From Bacteroidota bacterium (lineage in GTDB: Bacteria > Bacteroidota > Ignavibacteria > UBA10030 > UBA6906): 64,000 bases of DNA. The notes under the pieces were generated by a model. That model did not search any database and had not been told where the DNA came from. It worked only from the letters and a program-made list of their open reading frames with translations. Positions 17,929 to 27,075 of the stretch are shown here, piece by piece. The DNA is taken from NCBI GenBank assembly GCA_019637975.1, contig JAHBUR010000012.1, forward strand, positions 1-64,000. The letters are read 5' to 3'. The position numbers and the translations under genes are program-made. Every line of letters begins with the position of its first letter. The first letter of the stretch is position 1.

Positions 17929-18582
17929 TCAGTTGTCCAATTTGATCAATCCTTCGCGGATTGCGTATTTTATGAGGTCAGCTAACGAATGGATGTTGAG
18001 TTTTTCAGCAATGCGTGCACGGTAGGTTTCCACGGTTTTGACCGAAATGTTCAATTCAGTAGCGATCTGCTTCATATTCTGCCCCTCTGCAAGACGGGTC
18101 AAGACTTGGATCTCCTGTGTTGAGAGCAGAGACGAAGTTACGGACTTCGTTTTCTGGAGAATGTCAATGTAGTCATAAACGACCACGTCCGTCAAGTTCG
18201 GACTGATGTACTTGCCGTTTTTGCTTACTGTTTCTATTGCTTCCTCCAGCTCTTCAAATGCACAATCCTTTAGCAGATAGCCTGAGGCGCCCGCCCGCAA
18301 CATGTCGGTAACGAACCGCTTGTCGGAATACATCGAAAGGGCAATAATCTTCACCGACGGAGACGACTTCAAAATCTCCCGTGTCGCGTCAATGCCGGTC
18401 ATATCCGGAAGTGAGATGTCCATGATGATGATATCCGGAGAAAGTTCACCGGCAAGCCGGAGGGCTTGGCTTCCATCCTCGGCTTCTCCGACAACGGTAT
18501 TGTTCATCTGCGTATCCAGCAAGGCACGCAAACCATCCCGAAGAATCTTGTGATCGTCAACCAACAAGATGCGATTGTTCAT
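17929..18582 (-). CDS. NarL/FixJ-family response regulator
   Basis: 217 residues: receiver domain 1-120 with D9/D10, phosphoacceptor D55 (IIIMDISLPDMTG) and the K in YLLKD, then a LuxR-type helix-turn-helix at about 150-210 (STQEIQVLTRLAEGQNMKQI, VKTVETYRARIAEKLNI). It binds DNA when phosphorylated. Its ATG overlaps the TGA of the sensor kinase gene upstream (ATGA at 18579-18582), so the two form one translationally coupled two-component system. Confidence 0.93.
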   Translation of the reverse strand: MNNRILLVDDHKILRDGLRALLDTQMNNTVVGEAEDGSQALRLAGELSPDIIIMDISLPDMTGIDATREILKSSPSVKIIALSMYSDKRFVTDMLRAGASGYLLKDCAFEELEEAIETVSKNGKYISPNLTDVVVYDYIDILQKTKSVTSSLLSTQEIQVLTRLAEGQNMKQIATELNISVKTVETYRARIAEKLNIHSLADLIKYAIREGLIKLDN

Positions 18583-21500
18583 ACACGTATTCCCTGACTC
18601 TGAATAGCATTCTGTTTTTGAATGGGAAGGATGAGTTCAACCGACGTGCCGGACCCTTTGGACGACACAATCTCCATCCGTCCGCCGATCTGTGCAAACC
18701 GTTCGCGGATGTTGAACAAGCCGAAACCCTGATTACGCAACCGGCCTTCCCTTTCTTGTTTCAGATCCTGACCTACTCCGTCATCAGATACGGAAACGTG
18801 CAGATGATGCTGTCTGATTCCGACAGAGATGATGACGTTTTTCGCTTTGGCGTGTTTTGCCACATTGAGCAGCAACTCGCGCACCGAGTGAAACATTAAT
18901 GTTCTTATTTCGTCGGTAAGCGGCAATTTTGATTTGTCGGCGTCTACGCTCACCGAGATGTTGTGTTGTGTATGAAACTGCTCGGCAAGCCAATCAAGAG
19001 TGGCTACCAATCCGAGTTCGTGCAGGGTGGGCGGACTTAACTCGAAGGTGAGAGTGCGGGTATGGTAGATAGCCGTCTCAATCAATGAACGTATCTCGTT
19101 CATGGCATCCGCCGGCCCGTCCGTCGATGCGGTTTTCTGCAACAAGCCGAGTTTGATTTTGCATACGGCAAGCGCCTGCCCGACGGAATCATGCAGCGTG
19201 GTTGCCAGGCTGCGGCGCTCACGCTCTTCGGTAACGGATAATTCTGCCGCCAACGAACGGAGTTGATGCTGGTTGGCCAGAATTTTCTCCTCAGCCTTTT
19301 TTCGTTCAGTCACGTCAAATCCGGTTCCGACGATCGCTTGTTTACCGTTGAAGTTGAGCCTTCCCTCCGAATAGTCAATCCAACACTCTTCACCGCCCTT
19401 CTTGAGAATCTTCAGTTCAGCGCGCCGGGTGCCTTCGTCATGCCGGCGGAAGAGAAGGCTTTGTTGTCTGAATTCTTCCCGAGAATCGGGATGAACGATG
19501 TTGAAAATACTATCCTTCAACAATTCGTCTGCCGAAAAACCTGTCAGAACCTCTGCGCTCGGATTGACAAACAGCACCTTGTGTTCATTGTAGATGAGAA
19601 GTGCGGAAGAGGTTGTTTCGGATATCGCCCGGAATTTCGATTCACTTGCACGGAGTTCCGCATCATACCGAACCTTTCTGTTATACAGGACCCCTCCGAA
19701 AGTCAGCACCAAACCGACTAAGCCCCCCGCAAGCACGAGCACAATTGGTTGGCGGTACAGCGGTGCCACAATCTCAAAGGAAGCTGATGCCCCCGCGGGA
19801 TCAAAGACGCCAAAGGGGCTGATGGCCTGCATTTGAATTGAGTACACACCCGGCGAAAGATTGTCAATGGTTACGGTTCGCTTTGTGTTCCAAGATGACC
19901 ATCGTCCGGTATTGAGCCGATAGCGTGTTAGGATGCTGCTCGATGCCGGATCGCCCCAATACGCGAAAACACTCCACAGCACCACGGCCGAGGATGCATG
20001 GGTTGTGGGTTGTTCAATCACAATTTTCGGGGCGGGTAATTGTTCTGTTGAGCGGTCAAGAATGGAGACGCCCCGGCCACGCGTGCCGACATACACTTTG
20101 TCCTCTGTCGGGAGAACCGGCCACAGTTCTGCACCGGAAAGCCCGGTGCGAGAGTCAATCGACGTCCAAATATCATTATCGTAGTGGCTCAATCCGCCCG
20201 ACGTTGCCGCCCAGATTCGCCCCCGATCATCAACCCTCAGATCCCATACCTCGTTGTTTACAAGACCGTCGGCAATGCTAAACCAATGAATCGAATCGCG
20301 GTCATCAATATACGCTACGCCATGACTTTGCGTCGAAAACCATACTTTGTCATCATTGCCGATACACAGTGCGAAGATTCTGTCGACACCCGATGGATTC
20401 TTGGAAGCGGGGGATCTCCAATATGTCCAATCTCCCCCCTTCAGTCTGGCCAATCCGGCAAACGTACCGAACCAAAGTGCCCCATCCCTTCCCTCGGCAA
20501 ATGCATATACTTTCCGCGAGGGCAGGCCCTCTTTTTCCCCCCAGTGAGACTCGAACTTGCCGTTTGCATAGACGTAGGCACCAAGAAGGACGGTAGAATC
20601 AGTGAGGGGAAAGACAGGCCAAATCGCAAGAAACCAAAGCCTGCCTTCAGAATCCATTCGGATTTTGTGAACCTTGTTCCCTTCAAGAGGTGTGCCTCGG
20701 GCAAAGCGTTGCCACTGTTTTCCATCCCATCGAAAAGCACCGTCAAAACCGCCGCCGCTGGAGATCCACACATTTCCGTCTCTATCTTCAATCAAACCTG
20801 TAACCACATACAGATGCACACCCAGAATCTTGTAAATTGTTTTCACGGTTCCATTGGGCTTACGAATCTCTATTCCTTTGGCTGAGGCAATCCACAAAGA
20901 TCCGTCTCTGGTTTTGATGATTTCATTAATCGAGTTGCGGGGATCCGGGAATTCGTACTGGAGATACGTCCAGCGGCGGGATGTTTCTCTAAAAAGAAAA
21001 AGACCGCGCTGAGTACCAATCCACAAGTCATCGTTCTTACGATAGCCCACAAATTCAATATCGCGCACTTGAGGCTGGCGAAAATCCACAGGTTCCCATT
21101 TGTCATACTGCCTCAAACGTGCCGATCCGGATTCGTGTATGGCGAGAATCCATCCCTTCGAATTCATCGCAGCGGATTTCAGTGAGAAGCCTTTGGTTTC
21201 CGGGGCAAGCCGGGGTTTCCTTCCGCGATCCCATTCCCATATCCCCCAGGCATCGAAAGGAAGGGAAATTGACACAAGTCCCCGTCCGTCGCTGTTCTCC
21301 AGAAGTACGTGGCGTTGCGATTTCAGCATTGTGGTCGACCACCGCATTTGCTCAGCCCATCCTCCCCCATCCCATTTGAACAGTGCCTCATTCGAATTCA
21401 CCCAAACAGTTCCGCTTGCCGTCTGCCACATATCATGCACTTTTTCTCCCGGCATCATGGGTATCAGCGTGTCGCGGGAAGCTAAAAATAACTCCTCGCG

Positions 21501-21935
21501 GGATGTGAGAAGAATACTGTCCGATGAGAATGGAATGGCATGTTCAACATGTCCTGTCACAATTGACCGGAAACCGGTTTTTCCCCCGATGAAGGCCTTT
21601 CCCCGGGTGACAAGCAGAATCCTGTCGTCGGGAAGTGCATAGAATGCGTTCGTGCGGCCGACGGGAAGCACAAGCGACGTATCAACCGTGTTCCAGCGAT
21701 AGCCATCAAACCAAGCCACTCCGCGCGATGTTGCAACCCAAGGTGTGCCGTCGCTGGTTTCAACTACATTGTAGATGTTATCCGAGGGAAGGCCGGATTC
21801 TGTTGTGAAGTGAACCCAGCGCCACTCTTGATCGAACGGAGGAAGTTGAGCATGCGCTGGCGGCAGCATACCAAGCACCGCGTACGCAGACGCAGCGCAG
21901 ATTCTGATGACTAACCGGTGGCAAGCTTTCTGCAT
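18579..21935 (-). CDS. Sensor histidine kinase with extracellular propeller and PAS domain
   Basis: 1118 residues from the ATG at 21935. An upstream TTG at 21998 lies before the predicted -10 box and is unlikely. Order of parts: signal peptide ending PPAHAQ; about 650 residues of two-component-regulator propeller blades (for example DLWIGTQRGLFLF, ALWFGTFAGLARL, RIWAATSGGLSHY); a Y_Y_Y-like Ig domain; one membrane segment (PIVLVLAGGLVGLVL); a PAS domain; a HisKA_3 dimerisation helix with the phospho-His in TTLHDSVGQALAV; and a HATPase with DDGVGQ and GFGLFNIRER. The sensor probably detects polysaccharide or envelope ligands outside the cytosol. Coupled to the regulator downstream. Confidence 0.9.
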   Translation of the reverse strand: MQKACHRLVIRICAASAYAVLGMLPPAHAQLPPFDQEWRWVHFTTESGLPSDNIYNVVETSDGTPWVATSRGVAWFDGYRWNTVDTSLVLPVGRTNAFYALPDDRILLVTRGKAFIGGKTGFRSIVTGHVEHAIPFSSDSILLTSREELFLASRDTLIPMMPGEKVHDMWQTASGTVWVNSNEALFKWDGGGWAEQMRWSTTMLKSQRHVLLENSDGRGLVSISLPFDAWGIWEWDRGRKPRLAPETKGFSLKSAAMNSKGWILAIHESGSARLRQYDKWEPVDFRQPQVRDIEFVGYRKNDDLWIGTQRGLFLFRETSRRWTYLQYEFPDPRNSINEIIKTRDGSLWIASAKGIEIRKPNGTVKTIYKILGVHLYVVTGLIEDRDGNVWISSGGGFDGAFRWDGKQWQRFARGTPLEGNKVHKIRMDSEGRLWFLAIWPVFPLTDSTVLLGAYVYANGKFESHWGEKEGLPSRKVYAFAEGRDGALWFGTFAGLARLKGGDWTYWRSPASKNPSGVDRIFALCIGNDDKVWFSTQSHGVAYIDDRDSIHWFSIADGLVNNEVWDLRVDDRGRIWAATSGGLSHYDNDIWTSIDSRTGLSGAELWPVLPTEDKVYVGTRGRGVSILDRSTEQLPAPKIVIEQPTTHASSAVVLWSVFAYWGDPASSSILTRYRLNTGRWSSWNTKRTVTIDNLSPGVYSIQMQAISPFGVFDPAGASASFEIVAPLYRQPIVLVLAGGLVGLVLTFGGVLYNRKVRYDAELRASESKFRAISETTSSALLIYNEHKVLFVNPSAEVLTGFSADELLKDSIFNIVHPDSREEFRQQSLLFRRHDEGTRRAELKILKKGGEECWIDYSEGRLNFNGKQAIVGTGFDVTERKKAEEKILANQHQLRSLAAELSVTEERERRSLATTLHDSVGQALAVCKIKLGLLQKTASTDGPADAMNEIRSLIETAIYHTRTLTFELSPPTLHELGLVATLDWLAEQFHTQHNISVSVDADKSKLPLTDEIRTLMFHSVRELLLNVAKHAKAKNVIISVGIRQHHLHVSVSDDGVGQDLKQEREGRLRNQGFGLFNIRERFAQIGGRMEIVSSKGSGTSVELILPIQKQNAIQSQGIRV

Positions 21936-21976
21936 TAAGCAATGGAGACTGTTCAGGAATGGATTGCGTGTGAAAA

Positions 21977-22005
21977 ATGATAGGCGAAACCGTCGCAAAA
22001 GTCAA
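21977..22005 (-). promoter_or_regulatory. Predicted sigma-70-type promoter for the propeller kinase operon
   Basis: On the minus strand TTGACT (22005-22000) and TATCAT (21982-21977) are spaced by 17 bp, a very good consensus match. Transcription would begin near 21970, which supports the ATG at 21935 as kinase start. Confidence 0.55.
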
Positions 22006-22020
22006 GCAACTCTCTCTATA

Positions 22021-22049
22021 TTGACTGAACTATCCAAAATGTGCATATT
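22021..22049 (+). promoter_or_regulatory. Predicted sigma-70-type promoter for the PilM-like gene
   Basis: TTGACT (22021-22026), 17-bp spacer and CATATT (22044-22049), about 75 bp before the ATG at 22124. It is arranged back to back with the kinase promoter, 15 bp between the two -35 boxes. Confidence 0.4.
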
Positions 22050-22123
22050 GGTTGGGAGTTGCAGCATGGTGGTTCCCCTTCGACTCATCATTCCTCTGAC
22101 ATTGTAGCCCTAATGCAGTTTGT

Positions 22124-23017
22124 ATGAAGAACAATGCGCTTGGCTTATACCTCAGCGAGACAACAGCTCAGGCAATTATTATCGAACGTCTCGGCAACCG
22201 TTCCGTTCTGGCCGCTGCCCGGGAATGGGAGAACACGTTGTTCGACTATGCCGGGGATGATACACCCGGCATGGACGCCTTTGTGGATTTGCTTGACCAA
22301 TTCTTGAATTCCACGCCTGTCAGGGTACAACGTTCAGGAGTAGCCCTCGACACTTCCCTGCTTTTTTTTAACACCATTCCGTTCGAGGCAACTGCCACGC
22401 ACGAGCAGATGCTGCAACACATCCGCTGGGAATTGGGAGAGTATTTTCCGGGGCTGCCTCGGAATGCGTTCATCTCCGATACACACACGCTCGCACGGCA
22501 CAACGGCAGTCAGTTTGACAATATCCTTGCCGTATCGGTACGACGGGATCTTATCGGCAAGCTCCGGCACGGACTCGGAAAACTCCAACTTCGACTCGAC
22601 GTTGTGGATTCCGACCACTTCAGTGCCGACGGGCTTCTTCGTATGAATTATCCCGAAGCAGTCAACAAATCTCATGCTCTCCTCGGCCTGAAAGGAGAGC
22701 GGCTCGATGCGAGCATTCTCCGTTCCAGTGAAGTCGAGTCGTTTGCCTACTTTTCGCTCCACTCGTCACGCGCTGTTCTTGAGAGGATCGGATGGCTTAA
22801 CCGGATTTCCCCGACGCTCAACACCATCTACGTGTACGGAACTGAAGTCACACGCGAACTTCTTGCAGAAATCCGCAACTCCTCCCCTATCCCGGTCGAA
22901 GAACTGGATCCGTTCCGACACATTGAAGTAGCAGAAGGTGTCCGCCAGGAGAGTAACCCGGAATTCACACCCGCACGGTACGTTGCCTCAATCGGTATTG
23001 CCCTTCGTCCTGAATGA
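22124..23017 (+). CDS. PilM-like actin-fold protein
   Basis: 297 residues. The start (LGLYLSETTAQAIIIER) resembles the first phosphate loop of the actin/PilM fold, and the end (ARYVASIGIALRPE) is the typical C-terminal motif of PilM. PilM is the cytoplasmic actin-like platform of type IV pili and type II secretion systems. The middle part (QMLQHIRWELGEYFPGLP, then LLGLKGERLDASIL) also fits. No pilN, pilO, pilP or pilQ gene follows; instead rsmD starts 28 bp later. It could be an orphan PilM-type scaffold with its partners elsewhere. Confidence 0.6.
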   Translation: MKNNALGLYLSETTAQAIIIERLGNRSVLAAAREWENTLFDYAGDDTPGMDAFVDLLDQFLNSTPVRVQRSGVALDTSLLFFNTIPFEATATHEQMLQHIRWELGEYFPGLPRNAFISDTHTLARHNGSQFDNILAVSVRRDLIGKLRHGLGKLQLRLDVVDSDHFSADGLLRMNYPEAVNKSHALLGLKGERLDASILRSSEVESFAYFSLHSSRAVLERIGWLNRISPTLNTIYVYGTEVTRELLAEIRNSSPIPVEELDPFRHIEVAEGVRQESNPEFTPARYVASIGIALRPE

Positions 23018-23045
23018 TGCTATTGAACAATTGAATCGGACTCAC

Positions 23046-23600
23046 ATGCGTGTCATTAGCGGTACATACAAAGGGCGAATCCTCAAAACGGTCAAAAACT
23101 TCTCCGTCCGTCCGGCAACAGACCGGGTGAAGCAAACGCTGTTCGACATGCTGGCAACACGGCTGGAGATGGATGATGCAACTGTACTTGATTTATTTGC
23201 CGGAAGCGGGGGACTTGGCATTGAGGCGCTAAGCCGGGGCGCGGCACATGTAACGTTCGTCGAACATGACGAAGAGGCCGCACTCTACATAGAAAAGAAT
23301 CTGTACACTCTCGGTTGTGAAGACCGGACGGCAATCGTCGAAACCGATGCTGTGTCATTTGTCCGCCGGTGCAAGGATTCGTTTGATTTGATTTTTGCCG
23401 ACCCGCCGTATCTCTTTCCCGAAACGCCGGAACTCCCCCGGTTGATTCTCGGACAACAGATGTTGACGCGCAACGGGTACTTGCTTATCGAACACACGAC
23501 GGATATACAATTCGAGACTACAGAACTGTTTCATGCCGGACCGGAGAAGCGATTCGGCAGAACCGTTGTTACGTTCTTCCGACATCACGAACAAGAATAG
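23046..23600 (+). CDS. rsmD: 16S rRNA (guanine(966)-N2)-methyltransferase
   Basis: 184 residues from the ATG at 23046, where the typical MRVISGTYKGRIL start lies. Motif I DLFAGSGGLGIEALSRGA binds SAM, and the catalytic D-P-P-Y (FADPPY) matches the N2-guanine methyltransferase class. RPATDRVKQTLFDML is also diagnostic. It modifies G966 of 16S rRNA during 30S assembly. It is followed by coaD 8 bp later, a very common rsmD-coaD pairing. Confidence 0.93.
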   Translation: MRVISGTYKGRILKTVKNFSVRPATDRVKQTLFDMLATRLEMDDATVLDLFAGSGGLGIEALSRGAAHVTFVEHDEEAALYIEKNLYTLGCEDRTAIVETDAVSFVRRCKDSFDLIFADPPYLFPETPELPRLILGQQMLTRNGYLLIEHTTDIQFETTELFHAGPEKRFGRTVVTFFRHHEQE

Positions 23601-23608
23601 CCCCGCTC

Positions 23609-24109
23609 ATGGCACGAAAACCGATAGCTATTTATCCAGGCACATTCGACCCTGTAACGAACGGCCACGTTGATGTTGTTCAACGTGCTACTCAAATGTT
23701 CTCAAAGGTGATCGTGCTTGTTGCCCGCAACGTAACTAAAACTCCCATGTTCAACGATGTTGAACGTGTCGAGATGATCAAGGAAGTGTTCAACGGAAAC
23801 AAACACGTTTCTGTGGATCTCTTCGATGGATTGGTTGTAGACTACGCACACAGAAACAATGCAAGCGTGATTGTTCGCGGACTCCGTGCTGTTTCTGATT
23901 TCGAGTATGAATTCCAGATGGCGCTGATGAATCGTAAACTCGATGCCGATGTCGATACTGTGTTTCTGATGCCGCATGCCCGGTACACATATCTCAACTC
24001 TACCATTGTGCGGGAAGTTGCACGACTTGGCGGAGATGTCTCGGGATTCGTGCCGCCCAACGTACGTCGGCGACTGCAGGAAAAGCTGAATTCGCGTAAA
24101 CGCAACTGA
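23609..24109 (+). CDS. coaD: Phosphopantetheine adenylyltransferase
   Basis: 166 residues. Catalyses the fourth step of coenzyme A synthesis (4'-phosphopantetheine plus ATP to dephospho-CoA). Visible motifs are YPGTFDPVTNGHVDVVQRA with the nucleotidyl-transferase TNGH, VRGLRAVSDFEYEFQMALMN and YLNSTIVREVARLGGDVSGF. Full length. It lies 8 bp after rsmD and 4 bp before the aminotransferase, so a shared transcript is likely. Confidence 0.96.
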   Translation: MARKPIAIYPGTFDPVTNGHVDVVQRATQMFSKVIVLVARNVTKTPMFNDVERVEMIKEVFNGNKHVSVDLFDGLVVDYAHRNNASVIVRGLRAVSDFEYEFQMALMNRKLDADVDTVFLMPHARYTYLNSTIVREVARLGGDVSGFVPPNVRRRLQEKLNSRKRN

Positions 24110-24113
24110 GTGA

Positions 24114-25307
24114 ATGCTCGTTCTTTCGGATAAAATCAAACACATCGAAGAATCACAGACGCTCGCTCTCTCAGGCAAAGCGAAGCGCATGAAGGATTCG
24201 GGAATCGATGTTGTGAGCCTGACTGCCGGTGAACCGGATTTCCCCACCCCGCGTCATATCAAAGACGCGGCGATCACGGCCATTGAAAATAACTTCACGA
24301 AATACACGCAGAACGCCGGTTCGCCCGACCTCATCGACGCCATCGTTCGAAAGTTCACGCACGAGAACAATCTCTTCTTCGGACACAACCAGATTCTCGT
24401 TTCGGCGGGAGCAAAACAATCCATCTTCAACGTCCTGCAAGCAATCTGTAACAAGGGCGATGAGGTGTTGTTCTTCAGTCCGTATTGGGTAAGCTATCCC
24501 GAGATTGTGAAGCTTGCCGATGCAATTCCGGTCCCCGTGCCGACAAGCATCGCAAACAACTTCAAGCCTGATATCGAGCAACTACGCAAAGCAATTACTC
24601 CGAAGACGAAGGCGTTAATCATCAACTCTCCGAACAATCCGTCGGGGGTGGTGTTCTCCCAGGACGATATGGAATCGATCGGGTCGATTGTCAAGGATGC
24701 AAACATTTTTGTCATCGCAGACGAGATCTATGAAAAAGTCGTGTACGATAGCAACAGGCATTTCAGCATCGGCTCCATCAAATCCCTTCGCGATAACGCG
24801 ATAACGGTAAACGGCGTGTCGAAAGCATTCTCGATGACGGGATGGAGAGTCGGCTATGCAGGCGGGCCCGCGGCTGTAATCGAAGCGGCCGCTAAAGTGC
24901 AGACGCAGGTTACTTCAAACGCAAACTCGATTGCACAGAAGGCAACCGTTACTGCCCTCACCGTTCCCACGCCCGATTTGCAGACCATGGTGAGTGCTTT
25001 CAAGGAGAGAAGGGATGTTGTGTACAAACATCTTTCCGCCATGACGGATGTGCGTGTAGCGCTGCCCGGGGGAGCTTTCTACTTTTTCTTCGATGTCAGT
25101 AAATTGTACGGAAGGAAATTTCAGAATCACGTCATGAGAAACTCAGCCGATATGGGAACCTATCTGCTCGATCATCATCATGTAGCCACGGTTCCCGGCG
25201 TGGCGTTCGGAGATGACTCATGTCTCAGAATCTCCTACGCGTGCTCACTGCCTGAATTGGAAAAAGGATTGGAGCGAATCAAGACAGGCTTCGAAATGCT
25301 CAGCTAA
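24114..25307 (+). CDS. Class I/II pyridoxal-phosphate aminotransferase (aspartate aminotransferase type)
   Basis: 397 residues. Motifs: SLTAGEPDFPTPRHIK, YTQNAGSPDLIDAI, SPYWVSYPEIV, NSPNNPSGVV and the PLP-binding lysine in NGVSKAFSMTGWRVGY, with the phosphate-site arginine near CLRISYA. This fits the subgroup I gamma aspartate aminotransferases (AspC/AatA of thermophiles and many Bacteroidota), some of which also act on prephenate or glutamate. Substrate specificity is inferred from family. Starts 4 bp after coaD. Confidence 0.9.
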   Translation: MLVLSDKIKHIEESQTLALSGKAKRMKDSGIDVVSLTAGEPDFPTPRHIKDAAITAIENNFTKYTQNAGSPDLIDAIVRKFTHENNLFFGHNQILVSAGAKQSIFNVLQAICNKGDEVLFFSPYWVSYPEIVKLADAIPVPVPTSIANNFKPDIEQLRKAITPKTKALIINSPNNPSGVVFSQDDMESIGSIVKDANIFVIADEIYEKVVYDSNRHFSIGSIKSLRDNAITVNGVSKAFSMTGWRVGYAGGPAAVIEAAAKVQTQVTSNANSIAQKATVTALTVPTPDLQTMVSAFKERRDVVYKHLSAMTDVRVALPGGAFYFFFDVSKLYGRKFQNHVMRNSADMGTYLLDHHHVATVPGVAFGDDSCLRISYACSLPELEKGLERIKTGFEMLS

Positions 25308-25332
25308 CCGAAACCACACAACAAGACTTTCT

Positions 25333-25650
25333 ATGCCAACATATCAATACCTCTGTAAAAACTGCGGACATCAACTTGAGGAACTGCAATCCATCAAAGA
25401 ACCCCCTCTCACCCAATGCCCCGAATGCAAGCAGGAAGCGCTTTTACGCATTGTCGGTTCGGGTTCGGGCGTAATATTCAAGGGGACGGGCTTTTACAAG
25501 ACCGATTATGTCAAGAGTGAGAGAAACGAGGCCAAATCATCCGGCGCCGAGGAGAAGAAGAAAGACAGCGGAACCCCTTCGCCTGCAGCCGATACGAAAA
25601 CACCGCCTGCCTCCCCGTCTGATTCCGGAAAGAAGAAGGATGAGATGTGA
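25333..25650 (+). CDS. FmdB-family zinc ribbon protein
   Basis: 105 residues beginning MPTYQYLCKNCGHQLEELQ, with two C-x2-C knuckles (CKNC and CPEC) that bind one zinc. The family (FmdB/regulatory zinc ribbon) has no settled function. FKGTGFYKTDY is typical of it. The C-terminal 40 residues are charged and low-complexity (Lys, Glu, Ala, Pro). The start at 25333 is the one that gives the canonical N-terminus. A terminator follows at once. Confidence 0.88.
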   Translation: MPTYQYLCKNCGHQLEELQSIKEPPLTQCPECKQEALLRIVGSGSGVIFKGTGFYKTDYVKSERNEAKSSGAEEKKKDSGTPSPAADTKTPPASPSDSGKKKDEM

Positions 25651-25692
25651 AAAAAGAAACGTCCCGCAGAAGTTGCAGGACGTTCTTTCTGT
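25651..25692. terminator. Bidirectional intrinsic terminator between convergent genes
   Basis: acgtcc...gca / tgc...ggacgt form a stem of six plus three pairs with one mismatch, flanked by an A-rich stretch (aaaaaagaa) on the left and a T-rich stretch (ttctttct) on the right. It is well placed to end both the FmdB gene and the minus-strand gene. Confidence 0.7.
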
Positions 25693-25708
25693 TGAAGTGC
25701 AGGAATGC

Positions 25709-26203
25709 TTACTTGTGATCATGCCCGTGGTGTGCATCATCCTTCATTGGCTTGTCGGCGTCAGGCTTCTTTGATTCCACCAACGATGCAACAAAGAATT
25801 TCTCGCCCTTGATTTCACCGGTCACGTCTGCTTGGAAATCGCTGGTTTTCTGGCTGCTCTCAAACATCTCTCTGGCAAGTCTGTCTCCGTTATCATCGAA
25901 CTTAATCCACTTGCCATTTTCGTAGAACAGGCCGTAGCCGCTTGCAGCGCAGGCTTCTTCAAGGGCGCATTCTTTCGTATGTTTCGCAGCGCGCACCATC
26001 GGATCGCCTTTCTTTGCCATCCCTTTCGCACACATCTGATCCACAACATAGCCGTGGAGAGCCTTGCCCTTCTCCGCCTTGACATTTTCAGACGAAATCT
26101 CTTTCACCTGTGCCTTCTTGGACTTCACATCTGATTTTGTGTCGGCATCTTGCGAAAACGCCGCAACCGACATGCACATCAGCAACACAAGTGCAGTTTT
26201 CAT
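25709..26203 (-). CDS. Secreted Cys/His-rich small protein, unknown function
   Basis: 164 residues from the ATG at 26203, chosen for the GGAGGAGG just ahead of it. Signal peptide MKTALVLLMCMSVAAFSQ, a Lys-rich spacer, then a conserved-looking core with GYVVDQMCAKG, HTKECALEEACAASGYGLF and GKWIKFDDNGDRLAREMF, ending in HHGHDHK. Three Cys and the His-rich tail suggest metal or redox function in the periplasm; this is inference. I recall similar unnamed proteins in Acidobacteria and Bacteroidota but no characterised member. Confidence 0.7.
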   Translation of the reverse strand: MKTALVLLMCMSVAAFSQDADTKSDVKSKKAQVKEISSENVKAEKGKALHGYVVDQMCAKGMAKKGDPMVRAAKHTKECALEEACAASGYGLFYENGKWIKFDDNGDRLAREMFESSQKTSDFQADVTGEIKGEKFFVASLVESKKPDADKPMKDDAHHGHDHK

Positions 26204-26310
26204 ACTACCCTCCTCCATGAATGATGATTAATGCTGTAAGATGTAATTGCATTCCCCTGATTACTGCTCACATAAACGCCGCGGCACTCAAAATTGTTCC
26301 TGCACGAACA

Positions 26311-27075
26311 CTATTCGTAGCGGTCGAGTTTGAATTTTTCGCCTAAGTACAACTTCCTCGCTTCGGGATCGTTGGCAAGCGCTTCGGCTGTTCCGGACAT
26401 CAGGATCTTTCCTTCAAAGAGAAGATAGGCTCTATCGGTTATCGATAGTGTTTCGTGCACGTTGTGATCCGTGACCAGAACGCCGATATTGCGTTGCTTG
26501 AGTCGTGCCACAATCCGCATAATTTCCTCGACGGCAATCGGGTCGATGCCTGCAAACGGCTCGTCGAGCAGAATGAACTTCGGTTCTGTTGCAAGAGATC
26601 GTGCGATCTCCGTCCTGCGACGTTCACCTCCCGACAGCATGTACCCCTTGCTGCGCGCGATATGCGTGATGCTGAAATCGTTCATCAATTCCTCGCACCG
26701 TTGCTTGCGCCGGGTATGGCTGAGATCCATCATCTGCAGCACTGCCATCAGATTCTCTTCCACCGTCATCTTCCGGAACACGGATGCTTCCTGCGGCAGA
26801 TACCCCAAACCCATGCGTGCCCGCTTGTACATTGCAACCTTTGTAATCTCAACGTCGTCCAGAAACACCTTGCCGCTGTCGGGCGTGACCATTCCGACCA
26901 CCATATAGAACGTCGTTGTTTTTCCCGCACCGTTCGGGCCGAGCAATCCGACGACTTCGCCCTGCCGCACGTCAATGCTGACGGTGTTCACGACTGTGCG
27001 CTTCTTGTACGCTTTGACAAGATTCTCCGAACGGAGAATCCGGGACGTTTGTACGAAATGGGTTTCGGGTGTCAT
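26311..27075 (-). CDS. lptB: LPS export ABC transporter ATP-binding protein
   Basis: 254 residues from the ATG at 27075, which overlaps the TGA of the lptA-like gene (ATGA). Walker [19 protein letters not shown]-loop YLPQEASVF, signature MLSGGERRR, Walker [14 protein letters not shown] and switch His in [10 protein letters not shown]. This is the LptB type: the conserved FYMVVG and the [12 protein letters not shown] are diagnostic. It powers transfer of LPS from the inner membrane through LptFG and the LptC-LptA bridge. lptF and lptG are not in the window. Confidence 0.95.
   Translation of the reverse strand: MTPETHFVQTSRILRSENLVKAYKKRTVVNTVSIDVRQGEVVGLLGPNGAGKTTTFYMVVGMVTPDSGKVFLDDVEITKVAMYKRARMGLGYLPQEASVFRKMTVEENLMAVLQMMDLSHTRRKQRCEELMNDFSITHIARSKGYMLSGGERRRTEIARSLATEPKFILLDEPFAGIDPIAVEEIMRIVARLKQRNIGVLVTDHNVHETLSITDRAYLLFEGKILMSGTAEALANDPEARKLYLGEKFKLDRYE

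Noticed and set aside
20184-20885. 233-codon plus-strand frame
   Set aside because: Antisense to the propeller region of the sensor kinase; Pro/Arg/Ser-rich shadow.
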